Of a stretch of 31,826 bases of DNA, positions 22,917 to 30,929 are shown piece after piece. The DNA comes from JAABQT01 sp035459025 (lineage in GTDB: Bacteria; Pseudomonadota; Gammaproteobacteria; Burkholderiales; SG8-39). Positions within the stretch are counted from its first letter, which is position 1. The number at the start of each line of letters is the position of its first letter. The notes beneath the pieces were generated by a model. That model worked only from the letters and a program-made list of their open reading frames with translations. It had not been told where the DNA came from and ran no database searches. The position numbers were made by a program, and so were the translations under genes. The DNA is taken from assembly GCA_035459025.1 (NCBI GenBank), contig DATHYT010000015.1, forward strand, positions 1-31,826, in the 5' to 3' direction.

Positions 22917-23705
22917 ATGAGCTTCGCCCTGTTCCTGCTGCTGCTGCTTGTCCTGACGGGCGCGGTCTGGGCGCTGGAGGCGGCGTGGCTGCGCAAGCGT
23001 CGCGGGGCGGACGCCAAGCAGCCGTGGTGGGTCGAGTATTCGGTGAGCTTCTTCCCGGTGATCCTCATCGTGTTCCTGCTGCGCTCGTTCCTGGTCGAGC
23101 CGTTCAAGATCCCCTCGGGTTCGATGATCCCGACGCTGCTCGTGGGCGATTTCATCCTCGTGAACAAGTTCACCTACGGCATCCGGCTGCCGGTGGCGAA
23201 CCGAAAGCTGCTCGAGGTGGGCAGCCCGCAGCGCGGCGACGTCATGGTGTTCCGGTATCCCGAGGATCCGTCGCTGGATTACATCAAGCGGGTCGTCGGC
23301 GTGCCGGGCGATCGCGTCGAGTACCGCAACAAGCGCCTGAGCATCAACGGCCGCCCCGTGCCGGTGCGCCAGATCGAGGACTACCTGTCGCGCGAGCGCA
23401 TGCAGTACTCGCGGCGCTACCTGGAAACGCTCAACGGCGCCGAGCACCAGATCATGATCGAGGAGGACGCGCCGGCCTACGTGCCGCAGGTGCGCGCGTT
23501 CCCCCACGCAGGCAATTGCAACTACAATATGTCCGGCCTGGCGTGCACGGTGCCGCCGGGGCACTACTTCGTGATGGGTGACAACCGTGACAACTCGAGC
23601 GACAGCCGGGTGTGGGGGTTCGTGCCCGATGGCAATATCGTCGGCAAGGCGTTCTTCATCTGGCTCAACCTCGGCGAGCTGGGGCGCTTCGGCGCTTTCC
23701 GCTGA
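22917..23705 (+). CDS. lepB: signal peptidase I
   Basis: LepB removes signal peptides from exported proteins at the periplasmic face of the inner membrane. The 262-residue protein has two N-terminal transmembrane helices (about 2-24 and 43-60). The catalytic Ser69 is in IPSGSMIPTL and the general-base Lys124 in DYIKRVVGVPGD. The conserved box GDNRDNSSDSR lies near residue 222. A Cys pair in the NCNYNMSGLAC insertion resembles the disulfide-bearing loop of E. coli LepB. It is translated directly after lepA. Confidence 0.96.
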   Translation: MSFALFLLLLLVLTGAVWALEAAWLRKRRGADAKQPWWVEYSVSFFPVILIVFLLRSFLVEPFKIPSGSMIPTLLVGDFILVNKFTYGIRLPVANRKLLEVGSPQRGDVMVFRYPEDPSLDYIKRVVGVPGDRVEYRNKRLSINGRPVPVRQIEDYLSRERMQYSRRYLETLNGAEHQIMIEEDAPAYVPQVRAFPHAGNCNYNMSGLACTVPPGHYFVMGDNRDNSSDSRVWGFVPDGNIVGKAFFIWLNLGELGRFGAFR

Positions 23706-23731
23706 GGGCTCGCTGCAACAGGAGATCGGCC

Positions 23732-24088
23732 ATGCGCGCTAGGCAACGGGGCATAACGCTGATGGGGCTCATCATGGGCTCTTTCGTCCTCGTGTTCGTG
23801 GCATTGCTCGCGATGCGGCTGCTGCCGTCGTACATCGAGTACTTCACCATCAAGAAAGCGGTGGTCTCGATTTCCAACGAGATGCGCGGGCGCGGCGGCT
23901 CGGCCAACGACGTGCGCCGCGCGTTCGACGCCCGGCAGGCGATCGACGATTTCAAGGCGGTCAAGGCGGCCGACCTCGAGATCACCAAGGTGGGCAACGA
24001 CGTGCAAATTGTCGCCGCCTACCGCAAGGAGATCCCGCTGTTCGCCAACATCGGCATCTACATCGACTTCGTGGCCGAGTCCAACTAG
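23732..24088 (+). CDS. DUF4845 family membrane protein
   Basis: This 118-residue protein is conserved between lepB and rnc in betaproteobacteria; its function is unknown. A short basic N terminus (RARQRG) is followed by ITLMGLIMGSFVLVFVALLAM, a single long hydrophobic helix, and then a soluble alpha/beta part with KKAVVSISNEM and ITKVGNDVQIVAAYRKEIPLF. The G-ITLMGL junction resembles a type IV prepilin cleavage site, but the Glu expected at mature position 5 is Gly here. AGGAGA lies 7 bases before the ATG. Its position next to the signal peptidase hints at envelope or export function without proving it. Confidence 0.85.
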   Translation: MRARQRGITLMGLIMGSFVLVFVALLAMRLLPSYIEYFTIKKAVVSISNEMRGRGGSANDVRRAFDARQAIDDFKAVKAADLEITKVGNDVQIVAAYRKEIPLFANIGIYIDFVAESN

Positions 24089-24107
24089 CCGGGGCCGCGC
24101 ACGCGCC

Positions 24108-24779
24108 TTGTCACGCACCGCCCGCCTCGAGGAACGCCTCGGCCATCGGTTCCGCCACGGCGAGCTGCTCGAGCAGGCGCTGACGCACCGCAGCTTCGGC
24201 ACCCCGCACAATGAGCGTCTCGAGTTCCTCGGCGACGGCGTGCTCGGCTGCGTAATCGCCGAGGCGCTGCTGGCGCGGTTCCCGCAACTGAGCGAGGGCG
24301 AGCTTTCGCGAATGCGCGCCAGCCTGGTGCGCCAGGAGGCGCTGGCGGCCGCGGCGGCCAGCCTCGAGCTCGCCGGGTACCTGCGCATGGGCCAGGGCGA
24401 GAGCGCGCGCGGCGGCGCGCAGCGTCCCTCGATCCTCGCCGATGCGCTCGAGGCGCTGTTTGGCGCGGTGTTTCTCGACGGCGGCTACGCCAGCGCCCGG
24501 GCCGCCGTCCTCGCCACGCTCGGCGGGGCGCTCGCGGCGACCGATGAGCTCACGACTGCCAAGGACCCCAAGACGCGGCTGCAGGAGGTACTGCAGGCGC
24601 GCCGCCAGGGCTTGCCGCGCTACACCGTGGTCGCCACGCGTGGGGCCGCGCATGAGCAGGTCTTCGAGGTGGAGTGCTCGATCGAGGGGCTTGCCCTGCA
24701 CGCGCGTGGCAGCGGCGCTTCGCGGCGCGCCGCCGAGCAGCAGGCGGCCCAGGCGCTGCTCGGCCGCCTCGACGCATGA
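24108..24779 (+). CDS. rnc: ribonuclease III
   Basis: RNase III cleaves double-stranded RNA in rRNA maturation and mRNA control. The 223-residue protein has the signature NERLEFLGDGVLG with its metal-binding acidic residues (about 36-48), and the second acidic block in ILADALEALFGAVFLDGG. The C-terminal double-stranded-RNA-binding domain (about 150-222) ends RRAAEQQAAQALLGRL. The start is TTG at 24108, which gives SRTARLEERLGHRF as in relatives; no strong Shine-Dalgarno sequence supports it. The stop overlaps the era start as ATGA, matching the universal rnc–era–recO order. Confidence 0.95.
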   Translation: MSRTARLEERLGHRFRHGELLEQALTHRSFGTPHNERLEFLGDGVLGCVIAEALLARFPQLSEGELSRMRASLVRQEALAAAAASLELAGYLRMGQGESARGGAQRPSILADALEALFGAVFLDGGYASARAAVLATLGGALAATDELTTAKDPKTRLQEVLQARRQGLPRYTVVATRGAAHEQVFEVECSIEGLALHARGSGASRRAAEQQAAQALLGRLDA

Positions 24780-25660
24780 CCGCATTTCGCAGCGGCAGCG
24801 TTGCCTTGGTCGGTCGCCCCAATACCGGCAAGTCGAGCCTGCTGAACCGCCTCATGGGACAGAAACTGGCGATCGTCTCGCCGCGCGCGCAGACCACGCG
24901 TCACTTGCTCCTGGGCGTGCTGAATGCCAAGGACTGCCAGCTGGCGTTCGTAGATTCGCCCGGGTTCCAGACGCGTCACCGCAATCTGCTCAACCGGTCG
25001 CTGAACCGGCGTGCCGGGGAGGCGGCGCGTGACGCGGATGTCGTCGCCTTCGTGCTGGAGGCCATGCAGTTCGACGCCGCCGATCGCGTGGTGCTCGCCC
25101 GCGTGCCCGCCGGCCGACCGACGGTGGCGGTGATCAACAAGGTCGATCGTGTGCGCACGGCGTCCAGCCTGCTGCCCTTCATCGCGCGCGTATCTCGCGA
25201 GCACACGTTTGCCGCCATCGTGCCGGTGTCGGCGACCACGGGCCGCAACGTGCCCGAGCTGCTGCGCGTGCTCGGCGGGTTGCTGCCGGAGGGCCCGGCG
25301 CTGTACCCCGCCGACCAGCTGACCGACCGCGACGAGCGCTTCTTTGCCGCCGAGCTGCTGCGCGAAAAGCTGTTCCGTGCACTGACCGACGAGCTGCCCT
25401 ACAGCTGCGAGGTCATGATCGACAGCTTTCGCGAGGACGGTCGCCTGCGGCGCATTGATGCCACCGTGTGGGTGGAGCGCGAAGCGCACAAGCCGATCAT
25501 CCTTGGCCGCGGGGGCGCGACCCTGAAACGCATCGCCAGCGAGGCGCGCAAGGACATGGAGCGCATGTACGGCGGCAAGGTGTTTCTGCAAACGTGGGTC
25601 AAGGTCAGGCGCGGCTGGTCCGGGGACGAGCGCATGCTGCGTCAGCTGGGATACGCCTGA
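24776..25660 (+). CDS. era: GTPase Era
   Basis: Era is an essential GTPase that binds the 3' end of 16S rRNA during small-subunit assembly. The 294-residue protein shows G1 GRPNTGKSSLLN, G3 D-S-P-G (Ser replaces the more usual Thr), G4 NKVD and the G5-like VSATTG. A C-terminal KH domain follows, with REAHKPIILGRGGATLKRIASEARKDMERM. The start at 24776 overlaps rnc by 4 bases, and recO begins on the last base of its stop codon. Confidence 0.96.
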   Translation: MTAFRSGSVALVGRPNTGKSSLLNRLMGQKLAIVSPRAQTTRHLLLGVLNAKDCQLAFVDSPGFQTRHRNLLNRSLNRRAGEAARDADVVAFVLEAMQFDAADRVVLARVPAGRPTVAVINKVDRVRTASSLLPFIARVSREHTFAAIVPVSATTGRNVPELLRVLGGLLPEGPALYPADQLTDRDERFFAAELLREKLFRALTDELPYSCEVMIDSFREDGRLRRIDATVWVEREAHKPIILGRGGATLKRIASEARKDMERMYGGKVFLQTWVKVRRGWSGDERMLRQLGYA

Positions 25661-26388
25661 TGCGCCGCCGCACGGAGCACGAGCCCGGCTTCGTGCTGCA
25701 CAGCTACCCGTACAAGGAATCCAGTCTGATCGTGGAGGCGTTCACGCGCCATCGCGGGCGGGTTGGCCTGCTGGCGCGCGGCGCACGCCGGCCGCGCTCC
25801 GCCATCCGCGGCACATTGCTCGCGTTCCACCCGCTGCGCCTGAGCTGGAGCGCGGCGAGCGAGCTCGGCACGCTGACCGCCGCGGAGTGGGCGGGCGGGC
25901 AGCCTGCGCTCTCGGGCATCGCGCTGATGTGCGGCTTCTATCTCAATGAGCTGCTGCTGCGGCTGCTGCCGCGTGACGATGCGCACGAGGCGCTGTTCGA
26001 CGCTTACGCCGCCGCCGTTGCGCGCCTGGGCGCGGGCGATGAGCCCGCGGCGCTGCTGCGCGCCTTCGAGCTGAGGATGCTGCGCGAACTCGGGTATGCT
26101 CCGCCGCTGGACCGGGACGCAGGCAGCGGCACGCTGGTGCGCGCCGATGAGCGCTACGCCTATGTGCCGGAGCGCGGGCCGCTTACCCTGGCCGGGGCGG
26201 GCGCCGGGAGCGTGGACTCGGATTTCACGGTCTCCGGCCAGACGCTGCTCGACATGTCGCGCGAGGACTTCACGCGCCAGGAGACGCGCGATGAGGCCCG
26301 GCGCCTGATGCGCCGGCTGATCGCGGCGCGGCTGTCGGGACAGACGCTGCATACGAGCGACATGCTGCGGGAGCTGCAGGACCTATGA
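25660..26388 (+). CDS. recO: DNA repair protein RecO
   Basis: RecO anneals single strands and helps load RecA in the RecFOR pathway. The 242-residue protein has the N-terminal OB-fold (about 8-85) with PGFVLHSYPYKESSLIVEAFTR and HRGRVGLLARGARRP. A helical domain follows, with CGFYLNELLLRLLPRDDAHEALFDAY and FELRMLRELGYAP. The zinc-finger Cys residues of some RecO proteins are absent. It is joined to era by TGATG and to pdxJ by a 4-base ATGA overlap. Confidence 0.93.
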   Translation: MRRRTEHEPGFVLHSYPYKESSLIVEAFTRHRGRVGLLARGARRPRSAIRGTLLAFHPLRLSWSAASELGTLTAAEWAGGQPALSGIALMCGFYLNELLLRLLPRDDAHEALFDAYAAAVARLGAGDEPAALLRAFELRMLRELGYAPPLDRDAGSGTLVRADERYAYVPERGPLTLAGAGAGSVDSDFTVSGQTLLDMSREDFTRQETRDEARRLMRRLIAARLSGQTLHTSDMLRELQDL

Positions 26389-27131
26389 TCGAGCTCGGCG
26401 TGAACGTGGACCATGTGGCGACGGTGCGCCAGGCCCGCCGCACCTACGAGCCCGACCCGGTGTGGGCGGCGATCGAAGCGCACCTGGGCGGCGCCGATGG
26501 CATCACGGTCCACCTGCGCGAGGACCGTCGCCACATACAGGATGAGGACGTGCGCCGGTTGCGCGAGCTCACGCACATCCGCCTCAACCTGGAGATGGCG
26601 GCGACCGACGAGATGGTGGCCGTTGCCGCGCGCATCAAGCCGGAGATGGCCATGCTGGTGCCCGAGGGCCGACACGAGATCACGACCGAAGGCGGCCTCG
26701 ACATCGTTTCCCAGGAAGACAAGCTGCGCCGGGCCGTCGAGCGCCTGGCAGCCGCGGGCATCATCGTCTCGGTGTTCATCGATGCCGACGCGCGCCAGGT
26801 CGAGGCCGCGCATCGCATCGGCGCGTCGGTTTGCGAAGTGCATACGGGTCCCTATGCCATCGCCTTTCATTCGAAGGGCCGGGATGCCGAGAGCCCGGCG
26901 GTGCGCGCCGAGCTGGCGGAGATCCGCCGCGCCGGCGAAGCCATCCGGGCGTTAGGCATGCGCTTTAACGCGGGCCACGCGCTCAACTACTTCAATGTCG
27001 GGCCGGTGGCCCGCCTGCCGGGCCTGCGCGAGTTGCACATCGGTCATGCCATCGTCAGCCGCGCCGTGTTCGTCGGCATGCGCGAAGCGGTGCGCGAAAT
27101 GAAGCAGCTGATGCTGCAGGCCGTGCGGTGA
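26385..27131 (+). CDS. pdxJ: pyridoxine 5'-phosphate synthase
   Basis: PdxJ joins 1-deoxyxylulose 5-phosphate and 3-amino-2-oxopropyl phosphate to make pyridoxine phosphate (vitamin B6 pathway). The 248-residue TIM-barrel enzyme shows ELGVNVDHVATVRQARRT at the N terminus, then ITVHLREDRRHIQDEDV, EMAMLVPEGRHEITTEGGLD, SVFIDADARQVEAA, the VCEVHTGPYA loop, and GHALNYFNV with HIGHAIVSRAVF near the end. All are strongly conserved. It overlaps both neighbours by 4 bases; pdxJ–acpS is a very common pair. Confidence 0.97.
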   Translation: MIELGVNVDHVATVRQARRTYEPDPVWAAIEAHLGGADGITVHLREDRRHIQDEDVRRLRELTHIRLNLEMAATDEMVAVAARIKPEMAMLVPEGRHEITTEGGLDIVSQEDKLRRAVERLAAAGIIVSVFIDADARQVEAAHRIGASVCEVHTGPYAIAFHSKGRDAESPAVRAELAEIRRAGEAIRALGMRFNAGHALNYFNVGPVARLPGLRELHIGHAIVSRAVFVGMREAVREMKQLMLQAVR

Positions 27132-27511
27132 TCTACGGCGTCGGCACCGACCTGATCGAGATTCCGCGCGTCGAGCGGGCGCTGGAGCGCTTCGGCGCGC
27201 GGTTTGCGCGACGCATCCTGTGCGAGCCGGAGCTCAGGCGTTTTTGCTCGCACGCCAAGCCGGCGGCCTATCTGGCCAAGCGCTTCGCCGCCAAGGAAGC
27301 CTTCACCAAGGCGTTGGGGACCGGCATCCGCGCGCCGGCCAACTGGCACGGCGTCTGGGTGATCAACCTGCGCTCGGGCAAGCCGCAGCTGGAATTTTCG
27401 GCATCCCTCGCCGAGCTCCTCGAGGCGCGCGGCATCCGCCGTACGCACTTGACCCTGACCGACGAGCGTGGCCTGGCCGCCGCGACGGTGATTCTGGAAT
27501 GCGACGCGTAA
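27128..27511 (+). CDS. acpS: holo-[acyl-carrier-protein] synthase
   Basis: AcpS transfers 4'-phosphopantetheine from CoA to Ser37 of AcpP. The 127-residue protein has the metal-binding Asp in YGVGTDLIEIPRVE and the second acidic residue in KRFAAKEAFTKALGTG, the two hallmarks of the family. The C terminus reads THLTLTDERGLAAATVILE. It starts with GTG inside the end of pdxJ (GTGA) and overlaps nagZ by 13 bases. Confidence 0.96.
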   Translation: MIYGVGTDLIEIPRVERALERFGARFARRILCEPELRRFCSHAKPAAYLAKRFAAKEAFTKALGTGIRAPANWHGVWVINLRSGKPQLEFSASLAELLEARGIRRTHLTLTDERGLAAATVILECDA

Positions 27512-28527
27512 GGGCGCGGTTGCCGCTCGGGCCGGCGGTCATCGATCCGGCGGGTACGATCCTCGGCGAGGACGATGTCCGCCGCCTGCGGCACCCCGCA
27601 GTGGGCGGCGTCATACTGTTCGCGCGCAACTTCGAGTCGCCCGAGCAGCTGCAGGCGCTGACCCGGGACATCCGCGCCCTGCGCGAGCCGCAGCTTCTGA
27701 TCGGCGTGGATCATGAGGGCGGCCGCGTGCAGCGCTTCAAGGAGGGGTTTACCGCGTTGCCGCCGATGCGAGCACTGGGCCAGCTATGGGACCGGGACCG
27801 CGAGGCGGCGCGCGCGGCGGCCCGAGCCGCCGGCTACGTGATCGGGGCGGAACTGGCGGCGCACGGCCTCGATTTCAGCTTCACGCCGGTACTCGACCTC
27901 GACTATGGGGCAAGCTCGGTGATCGGAGACCGCGCGTTTCACTACGACCCGCTTGCCGTCGCGGCGCTGGGAGCGGAACTGGTGCGCGGCCTCGCCGACG
28001 GCGGCATGGGTGCGGTCGGCAAGCATTTCCCGGGTCACGGGTACGCCACCGCGGATTCGCACGTCGCCGTGCCGACCGACGATCGCCCGCTCGCGGAGAT
28101 CCTGCGCAAGGATCTGGTGCCCTACGGCCCCGCCATCCAGGCGGGCCTGGCCGGGGTGATGCCCGCGCACGTGATCTATTCCCGGGTCGATGCCGAGCCG
28201 GCGGGCTATTCGCGTGTCTGGCTGCAGGAGGTGCTGCGCGGCAGGCTGGGCTTCAAGGGCCTGGTGTTCAGCGACGACCTGTCGATGGAAGGGGCGAGCA
28301 CGGCGGGCGGCGTCGCCGAGCGCGCCCAGGCCGCGCTCGGTGCGGGCTGCGACATGGTGCTGCTGTGTGGGGATCCGGAGGGCCAGGAGCGCCTGCTGCA
28401 CTCCCTGCAGGGGAGCACCCTGGCCTCGGCGGAGCGTGCCGAGCAGATGCGCCATCGCGGCGGCCGCGACCTGCGACGCAGCGTCGCCTTTCGCGATGCG
28501 CAGGGCGCGCTCGGCAGGCTCGCCTAG
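27499..28527 (+). CDS. nagZ: beta-N-acetylhexosaminidase NagZ
   Basis: NagZ is a cytoplasmic glycoside hydrolase (family GH3) that removes N-acetylglucosamine from anhydro-muropeptides during cell-wall recycling. The 342-residue protein has LIGVDHEGGRVQRF and the signature VGKHFPGHGYATADSHV with its Asp-His pair. The nucleophile Asp lies in LVFSDDLSMEG. The start is the ATG at 27499, within acpS. It closes the long gene train that began at lepA. Its TAG stop is interlocked with the stop of convergent efp in a shared CTAG. Confidence 0.96.
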   Translation: MRRVRARLPLGPAVIDPAGTILGEDDVRRLRHPAVGGVILFARNFESPEQLQALTRDIRALREPQLLIGVDHEGGRVQRFKEGFTALPPMRALGQLWDRDREAARAAARAAGYVIGAELAAHGLDFSFTPVLDLDYGASSVIGDRAFHYDPLAVAALGAELVRGLADGGMGAVGKHFPGHGYATADSHVAVPTDDRPLAEILRKDLVPYGPAIQAGLAGVMPAHVIYSRVDAEPAGYSRVWLQEVLRGRLGFKGLVFSDDLSMEGASTAGGVAERAQAALGAGCDMVLLCGDPEGQERLLHSLQGSTLASAERAEQMRHRGGRDLRRSVAFRDAQGALGRLA

Positions 28528-29090
28528 GCGCGCTCCATGTAGGTGCCTTCGTTCGTGTCGACCTTGATGCGCTCGCCCTTGTTGATGAACGGCGGCACCT
28601 GCACGGTGATGCCGGTTTCCAGCTTGGCGGGCTTGAAGGTGTTGGTGGCGGTCGCGTTGCGGATCCCGGGCTCGGTGTCGGTCACGGTGAGCACCACCGA
28701 GGGCGGGATGGCGATGCCGATGGCGCGGCCGTTGTAGAAATTGATCTGCACCTCGGCGTTGGGCAGGAGGTAGCCGGCCTGGCCTTCCAGGAACTCGGCG
28801 GGCAGCGACAGCTGCTCGTAGTTCTCCTTGTCCATGAACACGTAGCTGTCGCCGTCCTGATACAGGTACTCCATGGCGCGCGCATCCACGAAGGCGCGCT
28901 CCACCTTGTCCTCGGTGCGAAAGCGCTGATTGGTCTTGGTGCCCGACTCGATGTCCTTCATCTCCACCTGCATGAACGCGCCGCCACGGCCGCCGACGTG
29001 CACGTGGTAGCACTTGAGCACGCGCCATACGCGCTTGTCCCACTCGATCAGATTGCCGACGCGAATTTCGACTGCGGAGACCTTGGCCAT
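28524..29090 (-). CDS. efp: elongation factor P (arginine at the loop tip)
   Basis: EF-P relieves ribosome stalling at proline runs. The 188-residue protein has the standard three-domain layout; NFYNGRAIGIAIPPSVVLTV and GITVQVPPFINKGERIKVDTNEG are typical. The domain-I loop that carries the modified residue reads V-G-G-R-G-G-A-F with Arg35 at the tip. The surrounding sequence (F-M-Q-V-E-M-K-D, RFRTEDKVERAFVD) resembles proteins with a lysine P-G-K-G-G-A-F loop rather than the G-R-N-S-A loop of the EarP-modified type. No modifying enzyme is adjacent. The gene diverges from uvrC. Confidence 0.95.
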   Translation of the reverse strand: MAKVSAVEIRVGNLIEWDKRVWRVLKCYHVHVGGRGGAFMQVEMKDIESGTKTNQRFRTEDKVERAFVDARAMEYLYQDGDSYVFMDKENYEQLSLPAEFLEGQAGYLLPNAEVQINFYNGRAIGIAIPPSVVLTVTDTEPGIRNATATNTFKPAKLETGITVQVPPFINKGERIKVDTNEGTYMERA

Positions 29091-29121
29091 GGCGGGATTG
29101 CCGGATGGAAAACGGGCGCGA

Positions 29122-29127
29122 ATTTTA
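29122..29127 (-). promoter_or_regulatory. putative -10 element (TAAAAT) for efp
   Basis: On the minus strand GTGTAAAATTC contains TAAAAT, 5 of 6 to consensus, about 32 bases before the efp ATG. The start point would be near 29115. No clear -35 is seen at 16-18 bases. Confidence 0.45.
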
Positions 29128-29149
29128 CACTGATTCCGAGGCGCGGCGC

Positions 29150-29155
29150 TAGAAT
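29150..29155 (+). promoter_or_regulatory. putative -10 element (TAGAAT) for uvrC
   Basis: TAGAAT lies in GCGCTAGAAT, identical over ten bases to the string before lepA. It ends 7 bases before the uvrC ATG, so a transcript from it would be almost leaderless. TTTACA at 29124-29129 resembles a -35 but is 20 bases away, which is long. Confidence 0.4.
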
Positions 29156-29162
29156 CGTCCCC

Positions 29163-30929
29163 ATGGACGACGCGAAGTTCGACGCACAGCGCTTCGTCGC
29201 CGGCCTGCCCAACCTGCCCGGCGTCTACCGCATGCTCGGTGCCGCGGGCGAGGCCCTGTACGTAGGCAAGGCGCGGGATCTCAAGAAGCGCGTGGGTTCG
29301 TATTTCCAGAAGAACGCCGGCAGCCCGCGTATCCGCATGATGCTGTCCCAGCTGGCGCGCATCGAGACCACGGTGACGCGCTCGGAGGACGAGGCGCTGC
29401 TGCTGGAGAACAACTTCATCAAGAGCCTGGCGCCGCGCTACAACATCGTCTTCCGGGACGACAAGTCCTATCCGTACCTGATGATCACCGCGCACTCCTT
29501 TCCGCGCTTGGGCTTTCACCGCGGCGCGCGCGACGCGCGCAGCCGCTATTTCGGGCCGTTCCCGCACGCCCACGCCGTGCGCGAAAGCATCCAGCTGCTG
29601 CAGCGCGTGTTCCGGTTGCGCACTTGCGAGGATACGGTGTTCCAGAACCGCTCCCGGCCGTGCCTGCTGCACCAGATCCGGCGCTGCACGGCGCCCTGCA
29701 CCGGGCTGATCGGCGAGGGCGCCTATGCCGAGGACGTGGAGCACGCGACGCTCTTCCTGCGCGGACGCGAGGACGACGTGGCGCGCAAGCTGACCGAACG
29801 CATGCAGGCGGCGGCACGCGCGCGGCACTATGAGCAGGCGGCGGTGTACCGCGATCAGGTGCGCGCGCTGTCGCGCGTGCAGGCGCGCCAATACGTGGAA
29901 TCGAACCGCGGCGTGGACGCCGATGTTGTGGCCTGCGCCGAGCAGGATGGCGCGGGCTGCGTCAATCTGGCGATGATCCGCAACGGCCGTCACGTCGGCG
30001 ACCGCAGTTTCTTTCCGTCAAACGCCGCCGCTGCCGGGCCCGCCGAAGTGCTGCAGGCCTTCCTGGAGCAGCATTACGTCGAGCAGCCAAAGCCCGCGCT
30101 GGTACTGGTGAGCCACGCGGTGGAGTTCCCCGCCGTGGTGCCGACGCAGGGAGAGCGCCGCGTGTGGGTGGAAATGGCACGCAAGAACGCCGAGCTCGCG
30201 CTCCAGCAGCGCGCGCGCGAGAAGAGCGCGCAGGAGGCCCGCTTGGCGGCGTTACGCGAAGCACTGCACCTTCCCGATTCGACGCAGCGCATCGAATGCT
30301 TCGACATCAGCCATACCATGGGCGAGGCGACGGTTGCCTCCTGTGTGGTCTACGATCGGCACGCGATGCAGAAAGGCGAGTACCGGCGCTACAACGTCGG
30401 CGATGCGGCGCCGGGCGACGATTACGCGGCGATGCGCCAGGTTCTGGGGCGCCGCTTCGAAAGGGTGAACGCCGAGGGCGGCAAGGTCCCGGACTTGGTG
30501 CTGGTGGACGGTGGCAAGGGACAGGCAGCCGTTGCGCGCGCGGTACTTGCCGAGCTGGGCATGAACGACGTCAGCGTCGTGGGCGTGGCCAAGGGACCGG
30601 AGCGCAAGCCCGGACTCGAAGAGCTGGTCATCGAAGCCGACGGCGCCGCACTCAGCCTGCCGCCGACGCACCCGGGATTGCACCTCGTGCAGCAGATCCG
30701 CGACGAGGCGCATCGCTTTGCGGTCCTCGGGCATCGCGCCCGGCGCGCCAAGACGCGAACCGCCTCGGCCTTGACGCAGATCCCCGGCATCGGCTCGGAG
30801 CGCCGCCAGCGCTTGCTGACCCATTTCGGCGGCGTGCGGGAGGTGCAGGCGGCGGCGGTGGACGAGCTGATGCAAGTCGCGGGCATCAGCCGACCGCTCG
30901 CGGAACGCATCTACAAGGCGCTGCACTGA
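29163..30929 (+). CDS. uvrC: UvrABC excinuclease subunit C
   Basis: UvrC makes both incisions around a lesion bound by UvrB. The 588-residue protein has the N-terminal GIY-YIG nuclease (about 18-95, LPGVYRMLGAAGEALYVGKA and DLKKRVGSYF). A Cys-rich link RPCLLHQIRRCTAPC and a UVR domain (about 200-240) follow. The RNase H-like second nuclease has IECFDISHTMGEATVASCVVY and LVLVDGGKGQ. Tandem helix-hairpin-helix motifs end the protein (TQIPGIGSERRQRLLTHFGG and MQVAGISRPLAERIY). There is no visible Shine-Dalgarno sequence before the ATG at 29163. pgsA starts on the last base of its stop codon. Confidence 0.96.
   Translation: MDDAKFDAQRFVAGLPNLPGVYRMLGAAGEALYVGKARDLKKRVGSYFQKNAGSPRIRMMLSQLARIETTVTRSEDEALLLENNFIKSLAPRYNIVFRDDKSYPYLMITAHSFPRLGFHRGARDARSRYFGPFPHAHAVRESIQLLQRVFRLRTCEDTVFQNRSRPCLLHQIRRCTAPCTGLIGEGAYAEDVEHATLFLRGREDDVARKLTERMQAAARARHYEQAAVYRDQVRALSRVQARQYVESNRGVDADVVACAEQDGAGCVNLAMIRNGRHVGDRSFFPSNAAAAGPAEVLQAFLEQHYVEQPKPALVLVSHAVEFPAVVPTQGERRVWVEMARKNAELALQQRAREKSAQEARLAALREALHLPDSTQRIECFDISHTMGEATVASCVVYDRHAMQKGEYRRYNVGDAAPGDDYAAMRQVLGRRFERVNAEGGKVPDLVLVDGGKGQAAVARAVLAELGMNDVSVVGVAKGPERKPGLEELVIEADGAALSLPPTHPGLHLVQQIRDEAHRFAVLGHRARRAKTRTASALTQIPGIGSERRQRLLTHFGGVREVQAAAVDELMQVAGISRPLAERIYKALH

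Noticed and set aside
27786..29162. Open frame running unbroken from within nagZ, through antisense efp, into uvrC
   Set aside because: Only the part from 29163 shows UvrC sequence. The upstream part is a shadow of nagZ (another frame) and efp (opposite strand), so it is not a fusion protein.
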